Source: Arthrobacter livingstonensis (lineage in GTDB: Bacteria; Actinomycetota; Actinomycetes; Actinomycetales; Micrococcaceae). From it: a stretch of 64,000 nucleotides of DNA. The stretch is from contig NZ_QJVD01000006.1 of NCBI RefSeq assembly GCF_003219815.1, forward strand, positions 153,888 to 217,887, in the 5' to 3' direction. The notes beneath the pieces were generated by a model that made no database searches, was not told the DNA's origin, and saw only the letters and a program-made list of their open reading frames with translations. Shown here piece by piece: positions 25,460-34,851 of the stretch (its first letter is position 1; each line of letters opens with the position of its first letter). A program made the translations under genes and the position numbers.

Positions 25460-26581
25460 ATGACCTTGAACAGCCACGCCCAGCAGCCCGGTGTCCGCCC
25501 CCGTCCCGTGGTGGGCCGGCTGCCCAAATATGCGGCGGGCAAGCCGCCGCTGACGATACCCGGGCTGGATAGCTTCAAGCTCTCATCCAACGAGAACCCG
25601 CTCGGCCCGGTTCCAGCGGTCCTGGACCTCCTGCGCGGGGGGCTGGAGGTGCACCGCTACCCGGACACCAGCTGCACCGCCTTGCGCCATGCACTAGGCA
25701 CGTTCCTGGACATACCGGCCGACGACGTCGTCACGGGCGCCGGTTCCCTGGGGGCACTGAACCAGATCCTGGCGGCGTTTGCCGGAGCGAACGACGACGG
25801 CACTCTCGACGAGGTTCTCTACGCGTGGCGTTCCTTCGAGGCCTACCCCATCTGCGTGGGCCTGGCCGGCGCGCAAAGCGTCCAGGTGCCGGTGCGCGCC
25901 GACGGCACGCACGATCTTCCGGCGATGGCGGCGGCGGTCACCAAAAACACCAGGGTGGTGTTGCTGTGCACGCCCAACAATCCCACCGGTCCGGTGCTGC
26001 GGACCGCCGAGACGGAAGAATTCATCAGGCAGGTGCGCTCCGACGTTGTCATTGTCATCGATGAGGCGTACCAGGAATTCGTCCGTGCAGCCGACGCCGT
26101 GGACGGCATCGCCATGTACCGCAAGTACCCCAACGTGGTGGTGTTGCGTACCTTCTCCAAGGCCCACGGGCTGGCCGGTTTGCGGGTGGGCTACTCGGTG
26201 TCCGGCCCGGACATCACCGCATATCTTCGCTCCGCCGCCACTCCGTTTGCCGTCTCCGGCATCGCCGAGCAGGCTGCCGTTGCGTCCTTGGAAAATTACG
26301 GCCAGGTTGTGGAAAGGGTACAAAGCCTGGTGGACGAACGCGACCGGGTCACCGCGGGCCTGAAGGCGCTTGGCTGGGACATTCCGGAGGCGCAGGGCAA
26401 CTTTGTGTGGCTCAACCTTGGCCCCGACACTCCCGAATTTGCCGCCCTCGCTGACAGTCATGCCTTGTCCGTGCGGGCGTTTGGCGCCGAAGGTGTCCGG
26501 GTCAGCATCGGTGAGGTTGAGGCCAACACGCGGTTCCTGGAGATCTGTGCGTCCTATACAAAAGCGCCACGGCGTTCCTAG
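25460..26581 (+). CDS. Histidinol-phosphate/aromatic aminotransferase (HisC-like)
   Basis: A 373-residue fold-type I aminotransferase of the HisC group. Key parts are FKLSSNENPLGP near residue 40, the PLP loop GAGSLGAL, CTPNNPTGPV, DEAYQEFV, the Schiff-base Lys in LRTFSKAHGLAGLRVGY, and VRVSIGEVEAN near the C-terminus. It is not in a his operon; it lies upstream of a 2-oxoacid dehydrogenase operon, so an aromatic or phenylalanine aminotransferase role is at least as likely as histidine synthesis. The ATG is 15 bases after an AT-rich promoter-like stretch. Confidence 0.88.
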   Translation: MTLNSHAQQPGVRPRPVVGRLPKYAAGKPPLTIPGLDSFKLSSNENPLGPVPAVLDLLRGGLEVHRYPDTSCTALRHALGTFLDIPADDVVTGAGSLGALNQILAAFAGANDDGTLDEVLYAWRSFEAYPICVGLAGAQSVQVPVRADGTHDLPAMAAAVTKNTRVVLLCTPNNPTGPVLRTAETEEFIRQVRSDVVIVIDEAYQEFVRAADAVDGIAMYRKYPNVVVLRTFSKAHGLAGLRVGYSVSGPDITAYLRSAATPFAVSGIAEQAAVASLENYGQVVERVQSLVDERDRVTAGLKALGWDIPEAQGNFVWLNLGPDTPEFAALADSHALSVRAFGAEGVRVSIGEVEANTRFLEICASYTKAPRRS

Positions 26582-26607
26582 CGATTAACAAAGGCATGAA
26601 AAGCCTG

Positions 26608-26623
26608 ACTGTACCGATACAGT
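26608..26623. promoter_or_regulatory. Palindromic operator candidate upstream of the E1-E2 operon
   Basis: ACTGTA-CCGA-TACAGT is a perfect 6-bp-arm palindrome in an AT-rich stretch between the aminotransferase stop and the E1 alpha gene. Its form resembles TetR- or GntR-type operators, and no regulator gene is adjacent. Assignment is inference. Confidence 0.45.
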
Positions 26624-26750
26624 TGAAAATCGAAAATGGAAATATATGCACATGACGGAATGCATTCCCGTTGAGGCATATATCGACACCAACGAGCCGG
26701 CGCAGCGGGTCCTTGCGGAACTGCTGCGGCCCGGCAAACGAGGAGACGGT

Positions 26751-28004
26751 ATGGGCTCTGCCCAGCAATCTGCCACCGGCACGCGGCCTTCCGGCGACGG
26801 CACCGAACGCACCGGCGAGGCTCAAACGGGCCGGTACGCCGGCGCTTCCACAGGCGTGCTGCAGGCCAACGGGGTGGGCGAGGAGGACATGGTCCAACTC
26901 CTTGACGCCGGCGGAACGCGCCACGCGGACGGCACGTTCAGTCCGTACATCGACGCCCTCGACGCGGAAACCCTGCGCGGCTTTTACGCTGACATGGCCA
27001 CCGTGCGCCGCTTCGACGCGGAGGCCACGGCGCTGCAGCGCCAGGGCGAGCTGGCCCTGTGGGTTCCCGTCGTCGGCCAGGAGGCCGCCCAAATTGGCTC
27101 CGGCCGAGCCATGCGCCCGGCCGACTACGCCTTCCCGACCTACCGTGAGCACGGCGTCGCCCTGACCCGCGGCCTGGACCTGGCGGACCTGCTCGCCCTG
27201 TTCCGCGGCGTTTCCAACGGCGGCTGGGACCCCCGCGAAAAGAATTTCCACCTGTACACCCTGGTGCTGGCCGCCCAAACGCTGCACGCAGTGGGCTACG
27301 CCATGGGCATCCAGCGTGACCTGGTGGCCGATCCCGCGACCGAGCCGGCCGCCGTCGTGGCTTATTTTGGGGACGGGGCCAGCAGTGAGGGCGACGTCCA
27401 CGAATCCATGGTGTTCGCCGCCTCCTACAACGCACCGGTGGTGTTCTTCTGCCAAAACAACAACTGGGCCATCTCCGTGCCCTTTGAAGTCCAGTCCAAA
27501 ATTCCGCTGGTCAACCGCGCCGGCGGCTACGGCTTCCCCGGCATCCGCGTGGACGGCAACGACGTCCTGGCGGTGTATGCGGTGACCCAGTGGGCGCTCG
27601 AGCATGCCCGCGACGGCCGCGGCCCGGTCCTGATCGAGGCTTCAACGTACCGGGTCGGCGCGCACACCACGGCCGACGACCCCACCAAGTACCGCCTGAA
27701 CGCGGAGGAGGAGTCGTGGAAGGCGAAGGATCCGCTGGCGCGCCTGGAAACGTACCTGCGCGCCGCGGACCTGGCCGATGACGCCTTCTTCGACCAGGTA
27801 AAGAACGACGACGACGAGCTGGCTGCCCATGTGCGCCAGGCGACGCTGGCCCTGGGCGGGGCGGACATCCGGCAAAAGTTTGCCACCGTCTACGCCGAGG
27901 CCCACCCGCTGGTGGCCGAGGAACTGGCCTGGTTTGAAAATTACGAGGCATCCTTTGCCGATGCGGACACGCAGGCGTCCACAACGCAGGGCGGTGCCGC
28001 ATGA
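26751..28004 (+). CDS. 2-oxoacid dehydrogenase E1 component, alpha subunit (pyruvate/branched-chain type)
   Basis: The ThDP-binding subunit of a pyruvate or branched-chain 2-oxoacid dehydrogenase complex. The ThDP motif is AYFGDGASSEGDVHESMVFAASYNAPVVFFCQNNNWAIS, and the substrate-loop segment FPTYREHGVALTRG and the phospho-loop region YRVGAHTTADDPTKYR are also present. The ATG at 26751 is chosen because GAGGAG lies about six bases upstream; an in-frame ATG at 26646 would add 35 residues with lower third-position GC. The stop overlaps the beta-subunit ATG (ATGA). The substrate cannot be settled by eye; no E3 gene is present in the operon. Confidence 0.87.
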   Translation: MGSAQQSATGTRPSGDGTERTGEAQTGRYAGASTGVLQANGVGEEDMVQLLDAGGTRHADGTFSPYIDALDAETLRGFYADMATVRRFDAEATALQRQGELALWVPVVGQEAAQIGSGRAMRPADYAFPTYREHGVALTRGLDLADLLALFRGVSNGGWDPREKNFHLYTLVLAAQTLHAVGYAMGIQRDLVADPATEPAAVVAYFGDGASSEGDVHESMVFAASYNAPVVFFCQNNNWAISVPFEVQSKIPLVNRAGGYGFPGIRVDGNDVLAVYAVTQWALEHARDGRGPVLIEASTYRVGAHTTADDPTKYRLNAEEESWKAKDPLARLETYLRAADLADDAFFDQVKNDDDELAAHVRQATLALGGADIRQKFATVYAEAHPLVAEELAWFENYEASFADADTQASTTQGGAA

Positions 28005-28975
28005 GCACAATGACCATTGCCAAGGCGATCAACGAAGGCCTGCGCGCCACCCTGGCCAACGACCCCAAAAGCTTCCTCATGGGCGAGGACATCGGTGCCC
28101 TGGGCGGCGTCTACCGCGTCACGGAGGGCCTGCAGGCGGAATTTGGCGGGCACAGGGTCATGGACACGCCGCTGGCCGAGTCCGGCATCATCGGCACCGC
28201 GATCGGCATGGCGCTGCGCGGGCACCGGCCGGTCTGCGAAATCCAGTTCGACGGCTTCGTGTTTCCCGGGTTCAACCAGATCACCACGCAGCTGGCCAAG
28301 ATCCACACCCGTTCCGACGGCCAGCTCAGCGCCCCGGTGGTCATCCGCATTCCCTATGGCGGCGGCATCGGCTCGATCGAGCACCACTCCGAATCCCCGG
28401 AGGCGTTGTTCGCCCACACGGCGGGGCTGCGCATCATCACCCCGTCCAACGCGAACGATGCCTACTGGATGATCCAGCAGGCTGTTGCGTGCAAGGATCC
28501 CGTCATCGTCTTTGAGCCCAAGCGCCGCTACTGGCTCAAGGGTGAGGTGGACACGGAAAACTCCCCGGGGAATCCCTTCACGGCCCACGTGGTTCGCGAG
28601 GGCACCGACGCCACCATCGTTGCGTACGGCCCCCTCGTGCCGGTGGCACTGGCCGCTGCCAACGCCGCTGCCGACGACGGACACAGCGTGGAGGTCATCG
28701 ACCTGCGCTCCATCTCGCCCATCGACTTTGACACGGTCGAGGCGTCCGTCACCAAGACCGGCCGGCTCATCGTGGCCCACGAGGCGCCGACCTTTGGCGG
28801 CATTGGCGGCGAAATTGCCTCGCGCATCAGCGAACGCTGCTTTTACTCCCTCGAGGCCCCCGCCATCCGCGTGGGCGGCTTCCACATGCCGTACCCGGTG
28901 GCCCGCGTCGAAGAGCACTACCTCCCGGACATTGACCGCATGCTGGAGGCGTTGGACCGCGCCTTCGCATACTAG
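28001..28975 (+). CDS. 2-oxoacid dehydrogenase E1 component, beta subunit
   Basis: A 324-residue transketolase-type partner of the alpha subunit. Conserved elements are [20 protein letters not shown] near the N-terminus, [20 protein letters not shown], the Phe-rich [32 protein letters not shown] and the C-terminal domain [31 protein letters not shown]. It shares a four-base overlap with E1 alpha and is followed ten bases later by E2. It forms the alpha2beta2 decarboxylase with E1 alpha. Confidence 0.93.
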   Translation: MSTMTIAKAINEGLRATLANDPKSFLMGEDIGALGGVYRVTEGLQAEFGGHRVMDTPLAESGIIGTAIGMALRGHRPVCEIQFDGFVFPGFNQITTQLAKIHTRSDGQLSAPVVIRIPYGGGIGSIEHHSESPEALFAHTAGLRIITPSNANDAYWMIQQAVACKDPVIVFEPKRRYWLKGEVDTENSPGNPFTAHVVREGTDATIVAYGPLVPVALAAANAAADDGHSVEVIDLRSISPIDFDTVEASVTKTGRLIVAHEAPTFGGIGGEIASRISERCFYSLEAPAIRVGGFHMPYPVARVEEHYLPDIDRMLEALDRAFAY

Positions 28976-28985
28976 GAAGGCCCAC

Positions 28986-30377
28986 ATGTCAGAGCTGTCC
29001 CTTTTCACGCTGCCCGACGTCGGCGAGGGCCTCACCGAGGCCGAAATCGTCTCCTGGAAAGTCCGGTTGGGCGACACCGTGGCCGTCAATGACGTCATCG
29101 TGGAAATTGAAACAGCCAAGTCCATCGTGGAGCTGCCCTCTCCCTACGCCGGCATGGTGGCCCAGCTGATGGTCGCCGAGGGCGACACGGTCGAGGTGGG
29201 CACGCCCATCATCGCCATTGGCTCCGACGCGCCCGCAGCTCCCGCGGCTCCGACGGCTGCCCCCGCCGGGCCCGACCCCGAAGCGCAGGACATGAAGCCC
29301 CTGGTCGGCTCCGGTCCCAAGGCCGACGCCGTCAAGCGCCGCCCGCGCGCGGGATCGGGCACCGCTGTGGTGGCGCACGCGGTGCCCGCAGCGGCACCGC
29401 CCGCTGCCGGCCCCGCACCTGCGGCGGCATCGGCACCCGCCCAGGTTCCGGCGTCGAACATCACCGGCGGCGGCACTGCGGCCAAGGCCAGCCGGGTCCT
29501 GGCCAAGCCTCCGGTGCGCAAGGCCGCCAAGGACCTGGGCATCGACCTTGCGGACGTTTCCCCTACGGGCCCGCGGGGCGAGGTCACGAAGAAGGACCTG
29601 CTCAGCCATCAGGACCAGCGCACGGCCGGCCGGGACGGCACCGGCGCGTTCTGGGCGCCGGCCGCCGGTTCCGGGCTGGCCGGGGACCCCCGGGTGGAGC
29701 GCATCAAGGTCAAGGGCGTGCGCAAGGCCACCGCCAAGGCCATGGTGGAGAGTGCCTTCTCGGCCCCGCATGTGAGCATCTTTGTGGACGTTGACGCGTC
29801 GCGCACCATGGAATTTGTGAAGCGGCTCAAGGCCTCGCGCGACTTTGAGGGCATCAAGGTCTCCCCCTTGCTGATCCTCGCGAAGGCCGTCATTTGGGCG
29901 GCGGCGCGCAATCCCTCCGTCAATGCGACGTGGACGGGGGATGAGATCATCGTCAAGCACTTCATGAACCTGGGCATCGCCGCAGCCACTCCGCGTGGGC
30001 TTATGGTGCCGAACATCAAGGACGCGCAGGACCTGTCCCTGAAGGAACTGGCGATTGCATTGAACGAGCTCGCCACCACGGCGCGGGCGGGCAAGACGCA
30101 GCCGGCGGACATGGCGGGCGGCTCCCTGACAGTGACCAACATCGGGGCCCTGGGCATTGACACCGGCACGCCGATCATCAATCCGGGCGAGGTGGCGATT
30201 GTGGCGTTCGGAACCATCAAGCAAAAACCGTGGGTGGTCGACGGGGAAGTTGTTCCGCGCTGGGTCACCACGCTGGGCGGATCGTTCGACCACCGCGTCG
30301 TGGACGGGGACCTCTCCGCCCGCTTCATGGCCGACGTCGCGGCGATCATGGAGGAACCGGCACTGCTGCTGGACTGA
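28986..30377 (+). CDS. 2-oxoacid dehydrogenase E2 component (dihydrolipoamide acyltransferase)
   Basis: A 463-residue core acyltransferase. The N-terminal lipoyl domain (residues 1-80) carries the lipoylated Lys in [13 protein letters not shown]. An Ala/Pro-rich flexible linker follows. The E3-binding domain is [24 protein letters not shown] to KKDLLSH at about 165-205. The C-terminal catalytic domain ends with [20 protein letters not shown], containing the catalytic His and Asp. There is a single lipoyl domain. AAGG lies before the ATG. Third gene of the operon; E3 must be encoded elsewhere. Confidence 0.93.
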   Translation: MSELSLFTLPDVGEGLTEAEIVSWKVRLGDTVAVNDVIVEIETAKSIVELPSPYAGMVAQLMVAEGDTVEVGTPIIAIGSDAPAAPAAPTAAPAGPDPEAQDMKPLVGSGPKADAVKRRPRAGSGTAVVAHAVPAAAPPAAGPAPAAASAPAQVPASNITGGGTAAKASRVLAKPPVRKAAKDLGIDLADVSPTGPRGEVTKKDLLSHQDQRTAGRDGTGAFWAPAAGSGLAGDPRVERIKVKGVRKATAKAMVESAFSAPHVSIFVDVDASRTMEFVKRLKASRDFEGIKVSPLLILAKAVIWAAARNPSVNATWTGDEIIVKHFMNLGIAAATPRGLMVPNIKDAQDLSLKELAIALNELATTARAGKTQPADMAGGSLTVTNIGALGIDTGTPIINPGEVAIVAFGTIKQKPWVVDGEVVPRWVTTLGGSFDHRVVDGDLSARFMADVAAIMEEPALLLD

Positions 30378-30454
30378 GCTAATTGTGTATCAGTAACTGC
30401 AAAAATCCGTGGCAATTCGCGGAATGTATGCAAATTCTGGTCCGCCGCTGACCG

Positions 30455-30971
30455 TCACGTGTTGATCCAGTAGCGGCGCTTGCCGTCGCGGCTGTCCTCG
30501 TGCACGCCGCCGTTCCCCTCGATGGTGGCACGGGAGGCGGTGTTGTCCTCGTCGCAGGTGACCAGGGCCCGGTCAATGCCGAGCTGCCGTGCGATAGGGA
30601 GGGCATCCTGCAGGGCCTTTTGCCGCGTGACCGCGCCGGCGCGCGGAAGGACGCACGCTGTAGCCGATGTGTCCGCCCGCGTTGAGCAGGAAGTCGTTGA
30701 GCACATGCCGGATGGCGAGCGAACCGAGCACGGTGCCGCCGTCAGCGATCCACAGGTAGGTGCACGGCACGTACCCCGGTTTCCGGGGGCTGTCCGGCAG
30801 TGCCTCGGCAACTAGCCCGTCCACAAAGCGGCCAAAGTCCCCGGGATCCTTCAGCTGGTCCAGCGGTCAGTCCTCGCCGCCGCCGCCATCCCTGTGGGCA
30901 CCGTCGAATTCAAGGGCGGCCTCCAACCAGGAGGAGTGGTACTTCGTGTCGGGACGTTCCAGGGAGGCCAT
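30455..30971 (-). pseudogene. Broken GNAT-family N-acetyltransferase
   Basis: Three pieces on the minus strand together read as one GNAT protein. Residues from MASLERPDTKYHSSWLEAA to GGGGED end at a TGA (30867-30869). In the same frame follows PLDQLKDPGDFGRFVDGL to YLWIADGG and GGHIGYSVRPSARRRGHA, the acetyl-CoA-binding region. The reading frame then shifts near 30635-30645 to continue as KALQDALPIARQLGI and end DGKRRYWINT. So one nonsense codon, probably an original Trp codon, and one frameshift interrupt it. A sequencing error could explain the shift, but two separate lesions favour a pseudogene. Confidence 0.72.
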
Positions 30972-31050
30972 TGAAGCATCGTACCGGAACGCGCAGGCGG
31001 CGGCCGCAGGATGGCGGCCGGCTCCTACCGCCGCCCGAGGCGCGGGCTGG

Positions 31051-32400
31051 CTAGTTCGCGCCGATGGCGTCCGCCAGCACCGGTGCAAGGCGCCTGACGC
31101 CCTCGCGGAGCTCGGATGGCGGGACCGCGCTGAACGCCAGGCGCAGTTTGTTGCTGGGGCCCCGGGCCGCGGAGAAGGCGGCGCCGGGCACAAACACCAC
31201 GCCCGCATCGATGCCCTTGTACAGCAACGGGTACGTGTCGATCCCCTCCGGCAGGGTGAGCCACACAAAGAAGCCGCCCTCCGGCGTCGTCCACGAGACA
31301 CCCTCGGGCATGAACTCGTCAAGCGCTTCCAACAGGGCCATGCATCGTTCCCGGTACAGGCTGCGGTAGGTGGCGACCTGGCCCAACCAGTTGTAGTTGC
31401 GCAGATAGTCGCTGACCAGCAGCTGGTTGAACGTGGGCGGGCACAGTGTGACGGCCTCGCTGGCCAGGTAGTAGCGCTGTTTCAGGTGCGCCGGCACCAG
31501 GGCCCAGCCGATGCGCAGCCCGGGCGCAAAGATCTTGGAGAACGATCCCAGATACAGCACGTCCTCGGGGTTGGCCGCGCGCAGGGGGGCCGGCAGGACG
31601 CCGTCGAACTTCAACAGGCCGTAGGGGTTGTCCTCCAGCACCAGAATATTCGCCTCGCGGCAGATGTCCACGATTTCCTGCCGGCGTTCCGGGGCCAGCA
31701 TCACCCCGGACGGATTGTTGAAGTTCGGGATTGTGTACAGCAGCTTGATGCGCTTGCCCTCGGCCTGCAGTGCGGCGATTCGCTCCCGCAGCAGGGAAGG
31801 AATGATCCCGTGTTCGTCGCCGGACACCGGCTGGACGTCCACCTCGTAGGCCTCGAAGGTGTTCAGTGCGCCGACGTAGGTGGGGTCCTCGAGCAGGATG
31901 ACGTCGCCGGGGTTGCAAAACACCTTCGCGGCAACGTCCTGGGCGGACTGGGAGCCGGCCGTGATGACCACGTTGTCCGGATCCGCATCGAGGATGCCTT
32001 CGGCCGCCATCACCTCGCATATCTGCGTGCGCAGCTCCAGCGTGCCCTGGCCGCCACCGTACTGCAGCGCCTCCAGCCCATGTTCGGCAATGATTTTGGC
32101 CGCCGTGGCGCCCAGCCGATCCAGCGGCAGCGACTGCAGGTACGGGTTGCCGCCCGCCAGCGAAACGAGCCCAGGCTGCATGGAAATCTCAAACACGTCA
32201 CGCACCGCGGACTGCTTGATGTTCGCGGCTCGGGCCGAGAGAAGGGCATCGTGGCGGTGGCCGGACTGGGGTGCCGCCTGGGCGGCAGAGCCTGCCCGGG
32301 CCAGTGCGTCCACGGCTTCCTCGGACAGTGTTTCCTGGGACTGTGTTTCTTCGGGCACGGTGTTGGCGGCAGCTTTGGCGCCGGAGTCTGGAGTGTTCAC
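31051..32400 (-). CDS. PLP-dependent aminotransferase (2-aminoadipate/LysN-like class I)
   Basis: A fold-type I aminotransferase of about 449 residues. An N-terminal low-complexity stretch of 45 residues precedes the core. The core has VSLAGGNPYLQSLP, QYGGGQGTLELRTQI, YTIPNFNNPSGVM, LEDNPYGLLKFDG and the Schiff-base Lys in YLGSFSKIFAPGLRIGW. These match the group of 2-aminoadipate and kynurenine-type aminotransferases that also form the catalytic half of MocR regulators. No helix-turn-helix is present here. A GTG at 32400 was chosen; a TTG five codons upstream is possible, and neither has a clear ribosome site. Confidence 0.87.
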   Translation of the reverse strand: MNTPDSGAKAAANTVPEETQSQETLSEEAVDALARAGSAAQAAPQSGHRHDALLSARAANIKQSAVRDVFEISMQPGLVSLAGGNPYLQSLPLDRLGATAAKIIAEHGLEALQYGGGQGTLELRTQICEVMAAEGILDADPDNVVITAGSQSAQDVAAKVFCNPGDVILLEDPTYVGALNTFEAYEVDVQPVSGDEHGIIPSLLRERIAALQAEGKRIKLLYTIPNFNNPSGVMLAPERRQEIVDICREANILVLEDNPYGLLKFDGVLPAPLRAANPEDVLYLGSFSKIFAPGLRIGWALVPAHLKQRYYLASEAVTLCPPTFNQLLVSDYLRNYNWLGQVATYRSLYRERCMALLEALDEFMPEGVSWTTPEGGFFVWLTLPEGIDTYPLLYKGIDAGVVFVPGAAFSAARGPSNKLRLAFSAVPPSELREGVRRLAPVLADAIGAN

Positions 32401-32458
32401 GGTGTCAGGATACAACCAATGTTGCTAAATAGGCATCAAAGGTTTTTCAAACAGGGCC

Positions 32459-33115
32459 TCATTTGAGACTCAAGGCCGAGCTCAACGTTTTTCCGTTGAT
32501 GGTGATGGCCACCGGTGCGCCAGCCGCCTTCTCCGCCGTGAGGAGCAGCTGCTGCTCAACGCGCGGGATGTCGCACTCCCCGCCCAGCTTCAGCGTGCCC
32601 GCCAGGTGTGCCGTGATGACGCTCCCGGCGCGGTCCACGGACAGTACTTCCAGGCTGGACTGCCACAGCGCATTGTCCAGGCCGGACTGCCCAAGCTGCT
32701 GCGAGTGGTCCGCCAACAGCGTCCGCAGCGCGCCCTCCACCGGGTCGGTGAAGCTGATGGCGGCGCCGGTCACGGCCACGGCGCTGTCGCCGCAGCCGAC
32801 GGTTGGCCCGGAGACGCCCGCGTCGCCCTGGGCAATGTAAAACAGGGTGGGGGAGGCCGTGACCGGCATGACTGTCGGGTCATCGCCCGCTGCAGGCTGT
32901 GCGGACGACGCCGGAGCCTGGCTTGGGCTGCCCTCCTGGGTTGACGGCTGGGCGGCCTGGGCGGTGCCACCGGTGGTGGTGCCCGGGGGAGTGGCACCCG
33001 GGGTCACCGTGGGCGCAGTGCTGCGTGCCGCCGTCGTTCCTCCGGAACAGCCCCCGAGCGCCAAGGCGGCACAGGCTGCCAGAACCAGAACCGGGTACCT
33101 CCGAATGGCAAACAT
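32459..33115 (-). CDS. Secreted lipoprotein with GerMN-like domain
   Basis: A 218-residue protein with a signal peptide and lipobox (ALGGC, Cys23), followed by a Thr/Pro/Ala-rich spacer to about residue 85. The C-terminal domain contains DPVEGALRTLLADHSQQLG and the strand pairs EVLSVDRAGSVITAHLAG and VEQQLLLTAEKA with ITINGKTL, a pattern consistent with the GerMN domain of spore and cell-envelope lipoproteins. It lies downstream of a small spacer after the aminotransferase start region. The function in a non-sporulating bacterium is unknown. Confidence 0.75.
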   Translation of the reverse strand: MFAIRRYPVLVLAACAALALGGCSGGTTAARSTAPTVTPGATPPGTTTGGTAQAAQPSTQEGSPSQAPASSAQPAAGDDPTVMPVTASPTLFYIAQGDAGVSGPTVGCGDSAVAVTGAAISFTDPVEGALRTLLADHSQQLGQSGLDNALWQSSLEVLSVDRAGSVITAHLAGTLKLGGECDIPRVEQQLLLTAEKAAGAPVAITINGKTLSSALSLK

Positions 33116-33270
33116 GGCGTCCTCCCCGGGTGGTCCCCCACGTGGCCGCGGGCCGGATGGTCCGCGTGATTCCAGCGTAGACGGACCGCTGCGCAGGGCG
33201 CAGGGAAATGGCCGAAGGGGAGCCGAAGCGCAATGTCATTGCGCGGCGGTCACGGTGGGGTGTCCCCCGG

Positions 33271-33900
33271 TCACCGGCCAATCACGGACGCGCGGCGGTA
33301 TGTCAGGTGCGTGACCAGTTCCGTGGCGCGGGCGCCAACTTGAACAAATTCCAAGCGGGGCAGCCCGGCAAACAACCGCTCGCCGGAGCCGAGGACCACC
33401 GGCGCCAGGTGCAGCCGCAGCTCGTCAATCAGGCCCGCGGCCAGGAACTGGTTGACCGTCGCGGCCCCGCCGGCAACGGCCACGTCCAGGCCCCCGGCGG
33501 CGGTGCGGGCCTGCTCCAGTGCTGCCTCAATGCCGTCCGTGACAAACGAAAACGTGGTGCCGCCCTCCATCACCAGCGGGTCCCGGGCATGGTGGCTGAG
33601 GACAATGACCGGTGCGTGGTAGGGCGGGTTCCCGCCCCACCAGCCGCGCCACGGTCCCTTTCCTTCGACATCCCAGGTTTCCCACGGACCGCGAACGGGT
33701 CCGAACATGTTCCGGCCCATGATGAAGGCCCCGGCATCGGTGATGGCCGCCATCTCGGGCGCATTGGCGTCGGGCTGGTCAAACATCCAGGTGTGCAGGA
33801 TCGTGTCCGCCCCTTCACCCATGGGATGTTCCAGGCTTTGATGGGGACCGGCCACGAATCCGTCCAGTGAAAGCCCGATGTCGCAGTTGACCATGGTCAT
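33271..33900 (-). CDS. Dihydrofolate reductase family protein (RibD C-terminal-like)
   Basis: A 209-residue protein of the bacterial bifunctional deaminase-reductase C-terminal family. The N-terminus NCDIGLSLDGFVAGP and the central AGAFIMGRNMFGPV are typical NADPH-binding elements. VAVAGGAATVNQFLAAGLIDELRLHLAPVVLGSGERLF is the diagnostic C-terminal segment. The ATG overlaps the upstream hydrolase stop by four bases, indicating an operon. The physiological substrate is unknown; such genes often travel with hydrolases. Confidence 0.9.
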   Translation of the reverse strand: MTMVNCDIGLSLDGFVAGPHQSLEHPMGEGADTILHTWMFDQPDANAPEMAAITDAGAFIMGRNMFGPVRGPWETWDVEGKGPWRGWWGGNPPYHAPVIVLSHHARDPLVMEGGTTFSFVTDGIEAALEQARTAAGGLDVAVAGGAATVNQFLAAGLIDELRLHLAPVVLGSGERLFAGLPRLEFVQVGARATELVTHLTYRRASVIGR

Positions 33901-34688
33901 GGCAGGCGGGCCAGAAACTCGGCGATGCGGGCGGCCATGACCTCAGGGTCCCAGCTGTGGTTGGCGGCCGGCAGCGTCTCCTTGCGGGCGTGGGGCACGT
34001 TCGCTGCAATGGACTCGGCGGCCGGAGGCATGATCGGCAGCGTCTGCTCGCCCACCAGGGCCAGCGTCGGCGCCTCAATGGACGCCCACAATTCGGCGCG
34101 CGGGGCGGACTGGGTCCAGGCAAGTGACTCGGAATCGGCCTCCAGGGACGGGCCCATGGATGTCATGACCGGCCAGCCGGGGCCGTTCCGGGCTCCCTCC
34201 AGCCATTGAGGCGGCATGTCCTTCATGAAATAGGCAATGGTTCCGTCGGCATCCCCGGACGCGATCCTGGCCCGCAGCCCGTCCAGGAAATCGGCGCCGT
34301 CGTTGCCCAGCTCCTCCCGCAGCGGAACCTCCCACAGCACCAGGGCTGAAACGTCCAGCCCTGCCGCCGCGGCCGCCAGCGCTATGGCGCCCCCGGAGGA
34401 ATTTCCGTACAGGGCCACCGGCCCACCCGCCACTGCGCTGAGCGCGCGGAGGTCGTCAATGGTGTCCGCGAGCGTGAACGACGGCGCCTCCATGCTTTCG
34501 CCGCGGCCCCTCCGGTCATAGTTGAGCACGGAAAAGCCGCGAGCTGCCAGCAGGCCTGCCATGGCCACCGTGGTGGGGTCGAAGCCGCGGAACTGCATTG
34601 CCCCCGCCACCAGGATGACGGGCGGACCCGATCCTTCGATGTCGTAGGCGATGCGCGTCCCGTCGCGGGAAGTGGCAAAGCTGCTCAT
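33897..34688 (-). CDS. Alpha/beta-fold hydrolase
   Basis: A 263-residue cytosolic hydrolase. The oxyanion region reads PPVILVAGAMQFRG, the strand-turn NYDRRGRGES is typical, and the nucleophile elbow is LYGNSSGGAIAL with Ser at about residue 97. The catalytic His is in AANHSWDPEV near the C-terminus. AGGAGG lies about eight bases before the ATG. A strong hairpin lies 16 bases upstream of the gene. The substrate is unknown. Confidence 0.88.
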   Translation of the reverse strand: MSSFATSRDGTRIAYDIEGSGPPVILVAGAMQFRGFDPTTVAMAGLLAARGFSVLNYDRRGRGESMEAPSFTLADTIDDLRALSAVAGGPVALYGNSSGGAIALAAAAAGLDVSALVLWEVPLREELGNDGADFLDGLRARIASGDADGTIAYFMKDMPPQWLEGARNGPGWPVMTSMGPSLEADSESLAWTQSAPRAELWASIEAPTLALVGEQTLPIMPPAAESIAANVPHARKETLPAANHSWDPEVMAARIAEFLARLP

Positions 34689-34703
34689 GCGTGCCTCCTA
34701 GAG

Positions 34704-34750
34704 AGTTCTAGACGGCACGCTACGCGGATGCGGGCGTGCCGTCCAGAACT
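34704..34750. repeat. Inverted repeat just upstream of the hydrolase gene
   Basis: A 17-bp inverted repeat, AGTTCTAGACGGCACGC against its complement with one mismatch, has a 13-base loop and is followed on the plus strand by TTTTT. It has the form of an intrinsic terminator for plus-strand transcription, yet no plus-strand gene ends here. On the minus strand it lies in the leader of the hydrolase mRNA just before AGGAGG. Confidence 0.6.
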
Positions 34751-34770
34751 TTTTAAGATGCGGGTGCCTT

Positions 34771-34842
34771 GCCGGTCCGGGCGGGCCCCGGCGGGCGCGT
34801 CTCGCCCTGCCGAGCGCGTCTCGCCCGCCCGCCCGGACCGGC
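34771..34842 (-). terminator. GC-rich hairpin after ald
   Basis: GCCGGTCCGGGCGGGC at 34771-34786 and its exact complement at 34827-34842 form a 16-bp stem directly after the ald stop. The 40-base loop contains two copies of GCGCGTCTCGCCC. It is probably the ald terminator, without a T-run. Confidence 0.55.
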
Positions 34843-34851
34843 CGGGAGACC

